Positions 8,663 through 16,068 of a stretch of 23,220 nt of DNA are shown piece after piece. A program made the position numbers and the translations under genes. The stretch is from the NCBI GenBank assembly GCA_023132135.1, contig JAGLYR010000211.1, positions 1-23,220 on the forward strand. The letters run 5' to 3'. The notes under the pieces were generated by a model, which made no database searches, had not been told where the DNA came from, and saw only the letters and a list, made by a program, of their open reading frames with translations. This DNA comes from Candidatus Eiseniibacteriota bacterium (GTDB taxonomy: Bacteria; Arandabacterota; Arandabacteria; JAGLYR01). Every line of letters starts with the position of its first letter. The stretch's first letter is position 1.

Positions 8663-8684
8663 AGGCTACAACGGCAACTATCCA

Positions 8685-8796
8685 CAGCAGTATTCCCCAA
8701 TCTTGGCCTGCATTTCTCACCAGCCTCGTCGCTTGTCACCCTGTCACCTGTCACTGGATCTATTCATTGGCCTTTGGCCGTGTGACGTGGGCGAGT
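8685..8796 (+). repeat. Dispersed intergenic repeat, copy A
   Basis: This stretch matches the reverse complement of 15581-15669. Block 8685-8703 is identical over 19 nt and block 8729-8758 is identical over 30 nt. The 38 nt at 8759-8796 match 30 of 37 aligned positions. Copy A carries 22 extra bases between the two identical blocks. The second block contains the tandem pattern TTGTCACC-CTGTCACC-TGTCACT. It fills most of the 266-bp gap between the convergent barrel and kinase genes. Confidence 0.88.
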
Positions 8797-8869
8797 GACA
8801 AGTATCGAATGTCGAGGAAATAGGGCGGAGTTGGGAAGGCGGGATGGCTTCTGGCCAGCGCTGTCGCGT

Positions 8870-10537
8870 CTACTCATCCACCGTGAGCGCTTCGCGCACT
8901 CCCAGGCTCAGCGCATGAGCCGTGAAGGGTTTGTCGATAAAATGGACGCCCTCCTCGAAGACACCGTAATGAGCAATGTCTGGCTTGGGGTAGCCGGACA
9001 TATAGAGGATTCTGAAATCGGGGTGGATCTTGCGGAGCTCTCTGGCAAACTCGGGCCCACTCATTCCCAGCATAATCACATCACAGAGGGCGAGGTCGAT
9101 GGGTTTGCCCCATCGTTTGACCGCCTCGATGGCCTCCGGGCCGCTTGCAGCCTCTATGACCGTGTAGCCCAGTCTCTCCAGGATCCGGGCAGCCAGACTC
9201 CGCACGGTATCCTCATCCTCCACCACAAGGATGGTCTCGGTCCCGCCCGGAGTTTCCTCAACCGGATCCGGCCGTGAGACGGGTTCCGGGGCCGCATGCA
9301 CCCGGGGCAGGTATATCTTCAGGCACGTGCCATGGCCCGGTTCGGAGGAGAGCGAGATGTTGCCCCCGCATTGCTTGACCATCGCGTACACGATGGAGAG
9401 CCCCAACCCCTTTCTTTTCCCCTTTTCCATGGTCGTGAAGAAGGGCTCAAAGGCCCTGGTTCGGATCTCCTCCTCCATCCCGGTTCCTGTGTCGGACACC
9501 GATAGCATCACACCGGCCCCGGGGGGCGGCCCCGCGTGATATCCGGAATCGCCTTCGCCCATCTCCACGTTGGCCGTCTCGATGGTCAGTGTGCCACCAC
9601 CCGGCATGGCATCCCGGGCATTGGCGGCAAGGTCGGTGATGATCTGCTCAACGTGGTGGGGATCGGCTCGCGTGTTCCCGAGGTCCGGGGCCAGGCGGAC
9701 AACCACCTGGATGCCTTCGCCCAGGATAGGCTTCAGCATCCGGCCGACTCCCTTCAGGACGTCGTTCAGATTGAGCACCCTGGCGTCGGAGGAACGGGGG
9801 CAACTGATTGCAAGCAGGCGGTGCGTGAGGTTAGCCGCGCTCATCCCGGCCTTGAGGATCTGTTCCACGTCCGGGCGACCTGGGTCGTCCGGCGCCATCG
9901 AATCCAGAAGCATTGTACTGTGGCCGTTGATGGCCGTGAGAAGATTGTTGAAGTCGTGGGCGACCCCCCCGGCGAGCCTTGCGATGGCCTCCATCTTCTG
10001 TGACTGGCGGACTTCCTCTTCCAGGTTTGTTCTCCCGGTGATGTCGCGAATCGTCATCAGGAACATGACCCGCCCCTTGACTTCAAAACCACAGAAGCTC
10101 ACCTCGGCCGGAAAAGATGGGCCGTCCGATTGGGACCAGCGGCATTCGAAGACCTGTGATTCGCCGGGACGGGCGCGGGCGAGCCTGGCAGAAAGCCGCT
10201 CTGCCCAACCGGGGATGCCCGGGTCCGCGGCCCGGCAGAAATTGTCCAGCGTCTTCCCGACGATCTGCTCCAGTGGCAGGCCAAGCATCCGGAGCGCCGC
10301 CTGGTTGCATTCCACCACAACGTGTCCATCCACTACGACCATGATGTCGCGAGCGGCATCGAAGAGCGCTCGGCAACAAGCCTCGAGTTCAGTGGTGGGT
10401 GCTGTTCGCAGGATATCGAATGGGTGGGAATCGGCGGGTGTGTTCCGTTGGAGGCGTTTTCGCCCGAGGGACTTGCGGGCCGCGGCCCTTTTGGGTGTCC
10501 CCTTAGGCGGGGTCTTAGAGGGTTTCCTGGCGCCCAT
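8870..10537 (-). CDS. Hybrid PAS sensor histidine kinase with receiver domain
   Basis: A basic, disordered N-terminus (about 1-45) precedes one PAS domain (about 50-170), a dimerisation/phospho-acceptor helix with an intact H-box LAGGVAHDFNNLL (His194), an ATPase domain with N-box DLAANARDAM, G1 DTGTGM, F-box FEPFFTT and G2 GLGLSIV, and a C-terminal receiver (about 435-553) with acceptor Asp486 in ALCDVIMLGMSG and Lys536 in KPF. The receiver has Leu where Pro is usual after the Asp motif. No membrane segment is seen, so it is cytosolic. The ATG at 10537 has GGGGG 7 nt upstream; the ATG at 10543 adds two residues. No separate output regulator is adjacent; the ligand is unknown. Confidence 0.92.
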   Translation of the reverse strand: MGARKPSKTPPKGTPKRAAARKSLGRKRLQRNTPADSHPFDILRTAPTTELEACCRALFDAARDIMVVVDGHVVVECNQAALRMLGLPLEQIVGKTLDNFCRAADPGIPGWAERLSARLARARPGESQVFECRWSQSDGPSFPAEVSFCGFEVKGRVMFLMTIRDITGRTNLEEEVRQSQKMEAIARLAGGVAHDFNNLLTAINGHSTMLLDSMAPDDPGRPDVEQILKAGMSAANLTHRLLAISCPRSSDARVLNLNDVLKGVGRMLKPILGEGIQVVVRLAPDLGNTRADPHHVEQIITDLAANARDAMPGGGTLTIETANVEMGEGDSGYHAGPPPGAGVMLSVSDTGTGMEEEIRTRAFEPFFTTMEKGKRKGLGLSIVYAMVKQCGGNISLSSEPGHGTCLKIYLPRVHAAPEPVSRPDPVEETPGGTETILVVEDEDTVRSLAARILERLGYTVIEAASGPEAIEAVKRWGKPIDLALCDVIMLGMSGPEFARELRKIHPDFRILYMSGYPKPDIAHYGVFEEGVHFIDKPFTAHALSLGVREALTVDE

Positions 10538-10595
10538 GCGCATACCCCCATCCGGATCCAGTGGGAATCGGGCACTTCAACTCACAGAGAACAAT

Positions 10596-10625
10596 ATCAT
10601 ACTGCGCATCGGTTGGCAACAACAA
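10596..10625 (-). promoter_or_regulatory. Possible promoter of the hybrid kinase gene
   Basis: On the minus strand TATGAT (10596-10601) is one base from the -10 consensus. A poor -35 TTGTTG (10620-10625) lies 18 bp upstream. It falls in the 99-105-bp gap between the two kinase genes, so the hybrid kinase may have its own promoter besides read-through. Confidence 0.35.
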
Positions 10626-10642
10626 AACAGGGGGTCTCCAGT

Positions 10643-12937
10643 CTAGATTGTGTCTTCAGACGGATCGGGATCGCCTTCGGCCGGCAGGTACATGTGAACA
10701 CTGGTTCCCCGGCCTTCCTCGCTGTCCAGGAAAATAACGCCGGCGTAGTGCTGGATCACGGCGGAGGCCACGGCCATGCCGACGCCCCGTGCGGGATGGC
10801 CCTTTGTAGAGAAATAGGGATCAAAGACGCGGGCCAGCACCTCGGGGGACATCCCGCACCCGGTGTCGGCGATGCTGATGTGTACGTGTGGTCCCCGGGC
10901 CATTCCGGGTTGTGCAACAGGGGAGGAGGGAACCCGGGAGACGTTCGCCGTTCGCACGCGGATATCCCCGCCGTCCTTCATGGCCTCGACGGCGTTGCTC
11001 AGGACGTTGGCGAACACCGTGGTGATGCTTCCAGGATCCACCTGGATAGCGCGCACGTCCCTGGCAAGGTTCGTGGTGATCCGGGCCCCTGCGGGGAGCC
11101 GGTCGGCCAAACCCGCAATAGCCTGTTGCATGCACTCGTTGGGCCGGATGCGCTTTGGGTCGGGGAAGATTCCCCTCGCGTAGGAATAGAGCTGATCTAC
11201 AAGATTCGACAGGCAGGCACAGCCCGTCTCAATTCGATCGATTCCGGCGGCGAGCTCGTCCTGCCCGGAGGTTTGTCTTTTTAGCAGGGTTGCGCTTCCG
11301 GTTATGGTCATGAGGACGTCCCGGAAGCTCTGGGCGATTCCTCCGGCGAGGATGGCAATGGCCTCGTGCTTCTCGGCCCGGTGAATGCGCTCGAGCAGGT
11401 GTTCCCTCTCTGCCTCGGCGTGTTTTCGCCGCGTAATGTCCGTCGAGAAAACAACCAACCGATCCACCTTGCCGTCCTGGTTGAACAGCGGGTGCACGCG
11501 GTTGGCAAGCCACCGTTCGCCCCGGGCTTCTTCGTAGTCTGCGAGTTTCCCGGATCGGATTACTTCAGCCGCGATCTCCCTCCTCGCCCGGGCAACCTCC
11601 GGCGGGAAGAAATCGTAGACGCGCTCCCCGATGAGCTCCTCGGGGCCCCCGTCCAAAGCGCAGGCCATGGCCTCATTGACCGCGATCACTCGACCTTCGG
11701 TGTCGACCATGGCCGCAAGATCCTTGGTCGCATTCAGGAACGCGCGCGCAGTTTCCTCGCTCCGGCGAAGGGCCTCTGCCGCCTGCCTGCGTTCGGTGAT
11801 GCTACGGGAAACACCCAGGAGCCCTACAATGTCCTCGCCCTGGCGGATCGGAGTGGTGTTAATCTCAACGTAGAGGGACTCGCCGGATGCGCTGGGATAG
11901 GCCACCTCGTAAATCGGAACCGTCTCGCCGCGCATCACAGCCTCGAAGTTCCTCCTGGTCCGTTCATGGTGCTCCGGGAGGATGACGTCCAGGTACGTTT
12001 TCTCCAGGAACCACTCTCTCGTCTGCCCGGAGCGCTCCAGAATCACGTCGTTCACGTACGTGAAGCGTCCCTCGCGATCCAGAGTGTAGAGACCATCCAG
12101 CACATTCTCCATCAGGGTTCGGTACTTCTCCTCCGAGGCGCGCAGGGCTTCCTGGCTCTCCACGCGGTCCGTCACATCCAGGAAGGCCGCATGCACAGCG
12201 GCTTCCCCTTTGTACTGAATGCGCTTGGAGCGGATGTCGACCCAACGGATGGATCCATCTCTGTGGAGCGCGCGAAAAGTGTACGGACGCGACAAGGGTT
12301 TTCCCGCAAGGCGGTCCTTGAAGCGTTGCAGGAATATGTCCCTGTCCTCGGGATGGACCAGCCCGAGGATCTCTTCGCCAGTCAGGTTCAGTAATTCCTC
12401 AAGACTGTGACCGACGATGCCGGCCAGGGCGTGGTTAGCAAAGGCGGTTTTTGGGGGAATCCCTTGGCCAATGACAATGCCCGGTATGGATTCCTCGACC
12501 AGCGACCGGTACTTCTCTTCGGACTCCCGCAGCGCTTCCTCGACCTGTCTGCGCCTGGAGATGTCCCGCACAATCGCCACGACGAGCGGCTCGGCGGCCC
12601 CTTCAACCAGAGACAAGCTCAGTTCCACGGGAAGGATGGTGCCGTCCTTGTGGAGATTCTCCGCTTCGAAGGTCATCGCTTTCTGCTCGAGGAGGTGTTT
12701 CTCGATGGCGGGGAAGTTTTTTCGGATAGCGGGCGTTACGATGTCGGCCGCCTCGCGGCCAAGGAGCTCCTCAGGCTCGTAGCCCAGCATGTGGGCGCCG
12801 GCCGGGTTGATGTCGAGGATCGTGCCCTTGAGTGTCTGGAGGTACACGCCGTCCGCGGCGTGCTCGAACAGGGTATGGTAGTGCTCGAGGGAATCCGGTT
12901 TCCGTGTCGGGCGCTTCCCGGGTTTCCTGGTCGCCAC
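10643..12937 (-). CDS. Four-PAS sensor kinase-like protein lacking the phospho-acceptor histidine
   Basis: The 764-residue cytosolic protein has four PAS domains (about 18-130, 142-260, 270-385 and 395-505). The dimerisation helix reads LAGGIAQSFRDVL where the family has LAGGIAHDFNNLL. Gln536 (codon CAG at 11330-11332) replaces the histidine, and the following D, N and N residues are changed too. The ATPase domain keeps N-box FANVLSNAVEAM, G1 DTGCGM and F-box FDPYFST, while G2 reads GVGMAV instead of GLGLSI. It probably cannot autophosphorylate and may act as a sensory partner of the intact hybrid kinase encoded 105 bp downstream. The GTG start has AGAGG 7 nt upstream. Confidence 0.88.
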   Translation of the reverse strand: MATRKPGKRPTRKPDSLEHYHTLFEHAADGVYLQTLKGTILDINPAGAHMLGYEPEELLGREAADIVTPAIRKNFPAIEKHLLEQKAMTFEAENLHKDGTILPVELSLSLVEGAAEPLVVAIVRDISRRRQVEEALRESEEKYRSLVEESIPGIVIGQGIPPKTAFANHALAGIVGHSLEELLNLTGEEILGLVHPEDRDIFLQRFKDRLAGKPLSRPYTFRALHRDGSIRWVDIRSKRIQYKGEAAVHAAFLDVTDRVESQEALRASEEKYRTLMENVLDGLYTLDREGRFTYVNDVILERSGQTREWFLEKTYLDVILPEHHERTRRNFEAVMRGETVPIYEVAYPSASGESLYVEINTTPIRQGEDIVGLLGVSRSITERRQAAEALRRSEETARAFLNATKDLAAMVDTEGRVIAVNEAMACALDGGPEELIGERVYDFFPPEVARARREIAAEVIRSGKLADYEEARGERWLANRVHPLFNQDGKVDRLVVFSTDITRRKHAEAEREHLLERIHRAEKHEAIAILAGGIAQSFRDVLMTITGSATLLKRQTSGQDELAAGIDRIETGCACLSNLVDQLYSYARGIFPDPKRIRPNECMQQAIAGLADRLPAGARITTNLARDVRAIQVDPGSITTVFANVLSNAVEAMKDGGDIRVRTANVSRVPSSPVAQPGMARGPHVHISIADTGCGMSPEVLARVFDPYFSTKGHPARGVGMAVASAVIQHYAGVIFLDSEEGRGTSVHMYLPAEGDPDPSEDTI

Positions 12938-13009
12938 GCTGGAGCCTCTGAGTGCAGGTCAGGGAATCGGGATCTCCTGCCTTTCATTTCGACAGGTCTG
13001 GGGCGGGAG

Positions 13010-13588
13010 TCAACCCCGTATTTTCCTTCGAACGGCCACGACAATCCCGGCCGCGGCGGCCAGCTTGGCGACATCCCCCACGACAAACGGAAGTACACCC
13101 ATCGATACCAGCTCGTGAGTACTGGCGGGAACGAAGACGGAGAGTCTCATGATTCCCAGCAGGTAGATAGCGACAACGCCCACTGCCATCGCACCGCTGG
13201 TCCACACAAAGGACAGCCCTCTGCTCCCGCTCGTCAACCGGCCGACAATCAGAGCCGCAATGGCAAGGCCCAGGAGGTATCCGCCGGTTGGGCCGAGGAG
13301 CCCCAGGGAACCCGCTGCGAAGACAGGAATGCCGGCGGTCCCCAGGCCCAGGTAGAGAACCTGGCTCGCGACACCGCGCTGGGTCCCCAGCAGACCTCCA
13401 GCCAGGAGAGCGAAGAAGGTCTGGAGAGTGAAGGGAACGGGGGTAAAAGGCAAGGGAACCCGAATCAGGGATCCGATCGCCGTCAGGAAGGCGAAAGCCA
13501 CGATGAGAGCGGCGGAGATCAGCCAACCGTTTACGTTGGTGGCGGAGACGGCGCCGGCCGGATTGATGGTCGCCATTCTGTTTCTCAC
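13010..13588 (-). CDS. bioY: Biotin transporter BioY (ECF S-component)
   Basis: BioY is the membrane protein that binds biotin in ECF-type uptake. The 192-residue product shows the family text PFTPVPFTLQTFFALLAGGLLG, SQVLYLGLGTAGIPVFA, and GPTGGYLLG, plus about six hydrophobic helices and a basic C-terminus (VRRKIRG). The GTG at 13588 has GAGGGAA about 7 nt upstream; the ATG at 13576 would sit too far from it. No ATPase or EcfT gene lies beside it, so it either works alone, as reported for some BioY proteins, or shares an energising module encoded elsewhere. No biotin operator was recognised upstream. Confidence 0.93.
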   Translation of the reverse strand: MRNRMATINPAGAVSATNVNGWLISAALIVAFAFLTAIGSLIRVPLPFTPVPFTLQTFFALLAGGLLGTQRGVASQVLYLGLGTAGIPVFAAGSLGLLGPTGGYLLGLAIAALIVGRLTSGSRGLSFVWTSGAMAVGVVAIYLLGIMRLSVFVPASTHELVSMGVLPFVVGDVAKLAAAAGIVVAVRRKIRG

Positions 13589-13640
13589 GGTACGTTCCCT
13601 CGTGTTAATGTTGAGTATTCATATGCTTGAGTGCTCGCGA

Positions 13641-13669
13641 AGCATAGCATAGCCGTCAACTGGATGCAA
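13641..13669 (-). promoter_or_regulatory. Possible bioY promoter
   Basis: On the minus strand TTGCAT (13664-13669), a 17-bp spacer and TATGCT (13641-13646) each match four of six consensus bases. TATGC is duplicated here (GCTATGCTATGCT), so the exact -10 is uncertain. Confidence 0.3.
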
Positions 13670-13678
13670 TCGCAAAGC

Positions 13679-13772
13679 GACAAGGGACAAGGCGAGGGCG
13701 CGAGGACGGAGCACCGCCTATGATGCTCTTTTCCTTGCACGGAGCACGTGGCACGGAGCACCGCCTATGATG
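13679..13772. repeat. Tandem heptamers and a 20-bp direct repeat downstream of the DUF72 gene
   Basis: GACAAGG occurs twice in tandem (13679-13692). GCACGGA, GCACGTG, GCACGGA and GCACCGC follow one another with period 7 (13737-13764). In addition ACGGAGCACCGCCTATGATG occurs exactly at 13706-13725 and 13753-13772, 47 bp apart. The second copy contains the stop codon of the DUF72 gene. The repeats lie in the 176-bp gap between bioY and that gene. Confidence 0.9.
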
Positions 13773-14487
13773 TCCTTCTTGTCTTGAGCAGTGTCTTGAA
13801 CCTCTCCGCATCCTCGAGCCTGGTCTCGTTGTTGAAAAGGACGTAGGCGTCGTCCACATCCTCCACGAGGCGGCAAAGATCCATGAGATCCCGATCACTG
13901 TACTGCCCCGTTTTGTTCTCCGGGCCATGGAGCCTCAGGTACCAGGGCGTGCCGGTCAGCGGGCGCTGGACAAAGGGATCGCACCCAAGGCCGAGATTCA
14001 GGCCCCGGCAAAGCGACACGGCAAGGTCCGCCGGCCAGGGACTCCGAGGTTCCCACACCATAAGGAAGTTCTCCCGATGGATGGAGCCGAAGAACTTGGT
14101 CAGGTTGTCAATGCAGGTTTTTTCGGGAAGGAAGCCGGTCGGGGACTCAAAGAGAATCACGCGAGCATCCAGGCTTCGGGCCACCTCGACGGTTCTCTCC
14201 CAGGCGGACAGGACCTCCGGGGTCAGCTGGAACCACCCATAGTTCCTCAGACTCCGGGGTGGCAGACAATCCTTGAGTTTCTCGTAGGAGGGACTCTCCG
14301 GCGGGTGCGTGATCAGCTGCCAGGCCCGGACGGCGAACTCGAAGTTCCGGCCTGCCTCCTGTTTCCACCGGCGGGCCGTCTTCGGCAGAGGAACCTGGTA
14401 GAAGGTCTGCTTTGTCTCAACGAGGTCGAATTTCTTGAAATACGCCCCCCGGGTTTTCCCGAAGCCACAACAGCCGACCTTGATCAT
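13765..14487 (-). CDS. DUF72 (YecE-like) family protein
   Basis: The protein (240 residues from the chosen ATG) begins MIKVGCCGFGKTRGAYF, the usual DUF72 opening. It continues with family features: WKQEAGRNFEFAVRAWQLITHP, a central RVILFESPTGF strand, MVWEPRSPW, GLGCDPF and WYLRLHGPENKTGQYSD, then DAYVLFNNETRLEDAERF at the end. The family is a TIM-barrel of unknown biochemical function. The ATG at 14487 has GGGGA 9 nt upstream; the open frame extends 63 residues further but that part looks non-coding. The last codons lie in a direct repeat, so the C-terminal RTS may have been reshaped by repeat growth. Confidence 0.88.
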   Translation of the reverse strand: MIKVGCCGFGKTRGAYFKKFDLVETKQTFYQVPLPKTARRWKQEAGRNFEFAVRAWQLITHPPESPSYEKLKDCLPPRSLRNYGWFQLTPEVLSAWERTVEVARSLDARVILFESPTGFLPEKTCIDNLTKFFGSIHRENFLMVWEPRSPWPADLAVSLCRGLNLGLGCDPFVQRPLTGTPWYLRLHGPENKTGQYSDRDLMDLCRLVEDVDDAYVLFNNETRLEDAERFKTLLKTRRTS

Positions 14488-14686
14488 CGAGGGCATTCCC
14501 CATGTACGGGTTTTGGGCCCGCCGACACCCTGCCCTGGGCACATGAGACCGCGGAGTGTCAGATTCCCTGCGCCAGCATCCGAGACGAGCCTCGCAGCAT
14601 AGCGAACCGGTCCCATTTGGGGAAGCTCAAAATTCGGCTGGCAACACCGGAGTCCCGCTGGTAGAGTATGCGGCAAGCCAGTTGCC

Positions 14687-14716
14687 CTGTTTCCTGAGAC
14701 AGACAGCAGGAAACAG
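14687..14716. promoter_or_regulatory. Hairpin just upstream of the small membrane protein gene
   Basis: CTGTTTCCTG (14687-14696) and CAGGAAACAG (14707-14716) are a perfect 10-bp inverted repeat with the loop AGACAGACAG. It ends nine bases before the ATG at 14726 and holds the only AGGA nearby. It lies in a 238-bp divergent gap in which no convincing promoter was seen. Confidence 0.55.
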
Positions 14717-14725
14717 AAAACGGGA

Positions 14726-15175
14726 ATGGGGTGTGTGTTGACCTTGTGGAAATGGGTGGAGGCGGGGGTACTGACGGCCCTGGCCCATCAGGCGGTGCGG
14801 GCGGCATCCAGCATGTTGTTCCTGGGGCCCTTCTATATGGAACGGGGCCAGCTCTGGCGAGTGCCGGGCGACCGCACGTTTGCCTGGCTTCCCCTGGTCT
14901 ATCTTTTCCTTGGTTTCTCACTTGCCTACGTGTACAGGCGTGTCCGCGTAGCGATCGGGGGTTGTGGTTGGCGCAGCGGTCTCCGGTTCGGATTCGGAGT
15001 GTGGATCATCGCGGCCGTCCCGTACCAGGGCGCCCGCTTCGTCCTGATGCCCATCCCCGGGGGCATGGCGCTCACCGAGGTCGTTGGAGACCTGGTTGCC
15101 TACCTGATTTCCGGGCTCATCCTGGCGCGGTTGCTGGAGGACAAGGTTCCCGCTCCCGTTGCTCTCCCGGAGTAG
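14726..15175 (+). CDS. Small integral membrane protein of unknown function
   Basis: The 149-residue protein has about four hydrophobic segments (roughly 11-33, 53-70, 87-103 and 120-138). Basic loops YRRVRVAIGG and WRSGLRFGFG follow the second. The pattern FGFGVWIIAAVPYQGARFVLMPIPGG...GDLVAYLISGLILARLLED resembles a widespread class of small bacterial membrane proteins, but I cannot name the family. The start is not well fixed: GGGA lies directly before the ATG and the AGGA upstream is inside a hairpin. Its last 258 bp are antisense to the tail of the omega-like gene. The membrane-protein composition argues that this strand is the real coding one there. Confidence 0.62.
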   Translation: MGCVLTLWKWVEAGVLTALAHQAVRAASSMLFLGPFYMERGQLWRVPGDRTFAWLPLVYLFLGFSLAYVYRRVRVAIGGCGWRSGLRFGFGVWIIAAVPYQGARFVLMPIPGGMALTEVVGDLVAYLISGLILARLLEDKVPAPVALPE

Positions 15176-15418
15176 CATCTCTTGTCCCTGGGAAACAACC
15201 TGGAGGCGGGTTTTATCGTCCGCGCTCGGGTCCTCCGGAACATAATGAAGCAAGCCGGCATGCAGTCTCTCGATGGCCAGGTTCACCGGGTTCGGACAAC
15301 CGCTCCCGCCGAGGCTGCGGAATGCTTTGTTCAGACGACGGGCCTCTTCCACGGCAGCGCGCACGGCCACGTACGGGTTGTCCTCAATAGATGCTCTTCT
15401 TGGTGTTCCACGGACCAT
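14918..15418 (-). CDS. RNA polymerase omega subunit-like protein with antisense-derived tail
   Basis: The first 70 or so residues (MVRGTPRRASIEDNPYVAV..., AVEEARRLNKAF and NPVNLAIERLHAGLLHYV) resemble omega, which has N-x-Y-x-x-V, A-x-x-A-R-x-L-N and a PV-x-x-A-x-E-L segment in the same order. Omega helps assemble RNA polymerase. The ATG has AAGGAG 8 nt upstream, strong support for translation. After about residue 82 the frame runs antisense to the membrane protein gene and becomes Gln/Asp/Gly-rich text (QPRQDEPGNQVGNQ), unlike any omega; there is no earlier stop. The natural protein may have lost its stop and gained a long tail. It is not beside gmk as in many bacteria. Confidence 0.5.
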   Translation of the reverse strand: MVRGTPRRASIEDNPYVAVRAAVEEARRLNKAFRSLGGSGCPNPVNLAIERLHAGLLHYVPEDPSADDKTRLQVVSQGQEMLLRESNGSGNLVLQQPRQDEPGNQVGNQVSNDLGERHAPGDGHQDEAGALVRDGRDDPHSESEPETAAPTTTPDRYADTPVHVGK

Positions 15419-15580
15419 AGCTGTTTCTCCTTTGGCCTGTGACCTGGCGATCCTGCTGTGGTTTCGTTCCGAACTCCGAGCTCGGTACTCTTTGTCGGCA
15501 GGCGGGGGTGCGGGCTCAAGAGGTTTCGTGATGCCCCTTGGCAGGAATGACGTCGAGCTGTGAAATATTGAGAATCCTGT

Positions 15581-15669
15581 ACTCGCTCACGGCACACAGG
15601 CAAGGCCGATGCATAGGTCCAGTGACAGGTGACAGGGTGACAAGCGACTGAGATTGGGGAATACTGCTG
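15581..15669 (-). repeat. Dispersed intergenic repeat, copy B (inverted)
   Basis: Reverse complement of copy A at 8685-8796: blocks 15618-15647 (30 nt) and 15651-15669 (19 nt) are exact, and 15581-15617 is similar. Copy B lacks 22 bases found in copy A between the exact blocks. It contains AGTGACA, GGTGACA and GGGTGACA in tandem (15621-15642). It lies in the 329-bp gap between the omega-like gene and the membrane protein gene at 15748; the rest of that gap shows no recognised feature. Confidence 0.88.
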
Positions 15670-15747
15670 GGGGCCGCGTGTAACCGAATACAGATACAAT
15701 TCGTAGGTATGCGTGGGTAGAATCGGATAACAATGGAGGGAGGGGAA

Positions 15748-16068
15748 ATGCGGAAGGGGTCGGTGTTCTCAGGAATGATGTGGATGATTTTCCTGTCGGT
15801 GCTCCTGTTCTGGCTGCCTCTGTTTGGGCCTCTCCTCGCGGGGATTGTCGGGGGCAAGAAATCCGGAGGTGTTCTGCGAGCCCTTATGGCCTGCATCCTG
15901 CCGGCCATAATCCTGTCGGGACTGGTGTGGTTTTCCTTCCTGGTGATAGGGCTCCCGCTTCAGGGGTTTGTCGTGGCGAGCGTGCTGGCAGGATCACTCG
16001 TCGCGTATGTTGTCTTCCACAACTTCGCGCTCGTGTGCGGGGCCATCGTCGGAGGAGCGTTGGCATGA
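15748..16068 (+). CDS. Small hydrophobic membrane protein
   Basis: The 106-residue protein is mostly membrane: about residues 8-35 (VFSGMMWMIFLSVLLFWLPLFGPLLAG, broken by prolines), 44-68 and 72-100. A Gly/Lys loop GIVGGKKSGGVLRAL follows the first segment; this loop resembles small GP-x-x-AG-x-x-GG-x-K-x-GG membrane proteins, but no function is known. The ATG at 15748 follows GGAGGGG closely; the ATG at 15733 has no ribosome site. Its stop overlaps the next start as ATGA, so the secreted FG-GAP protein is probably translated by coupling. Confidence 0.68.
   Translation: MRKGSVFSGMMWMIFLSVLLFWLPLFGPLLAGIVGGKKSGGVLRALMACILPAIILSGLVWFSFLVIGLPLQGFVVASVLAGSLVAYVVFHNFALVCGAIVGGALA

Noticed and set aside
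12407-13630. 407-codon plus-strand frame across the four-PAS kinase start and bioY
   Set aside because: It runs antisense through two recognisable genes and has no motif or ribosome site.
13589-13764. Biotin operator (BirA or BioR site) upstream of bioY
   Set aside because: No match to the known palindromes could be found by eye.
8685-15669. Terminal inverted repeats of a composite transposon
   Set aside because: No transposase or integrase lies between the copies, and the enclosed genes look like ordinary chromosomal genes; kept only as a dispersed repeat.
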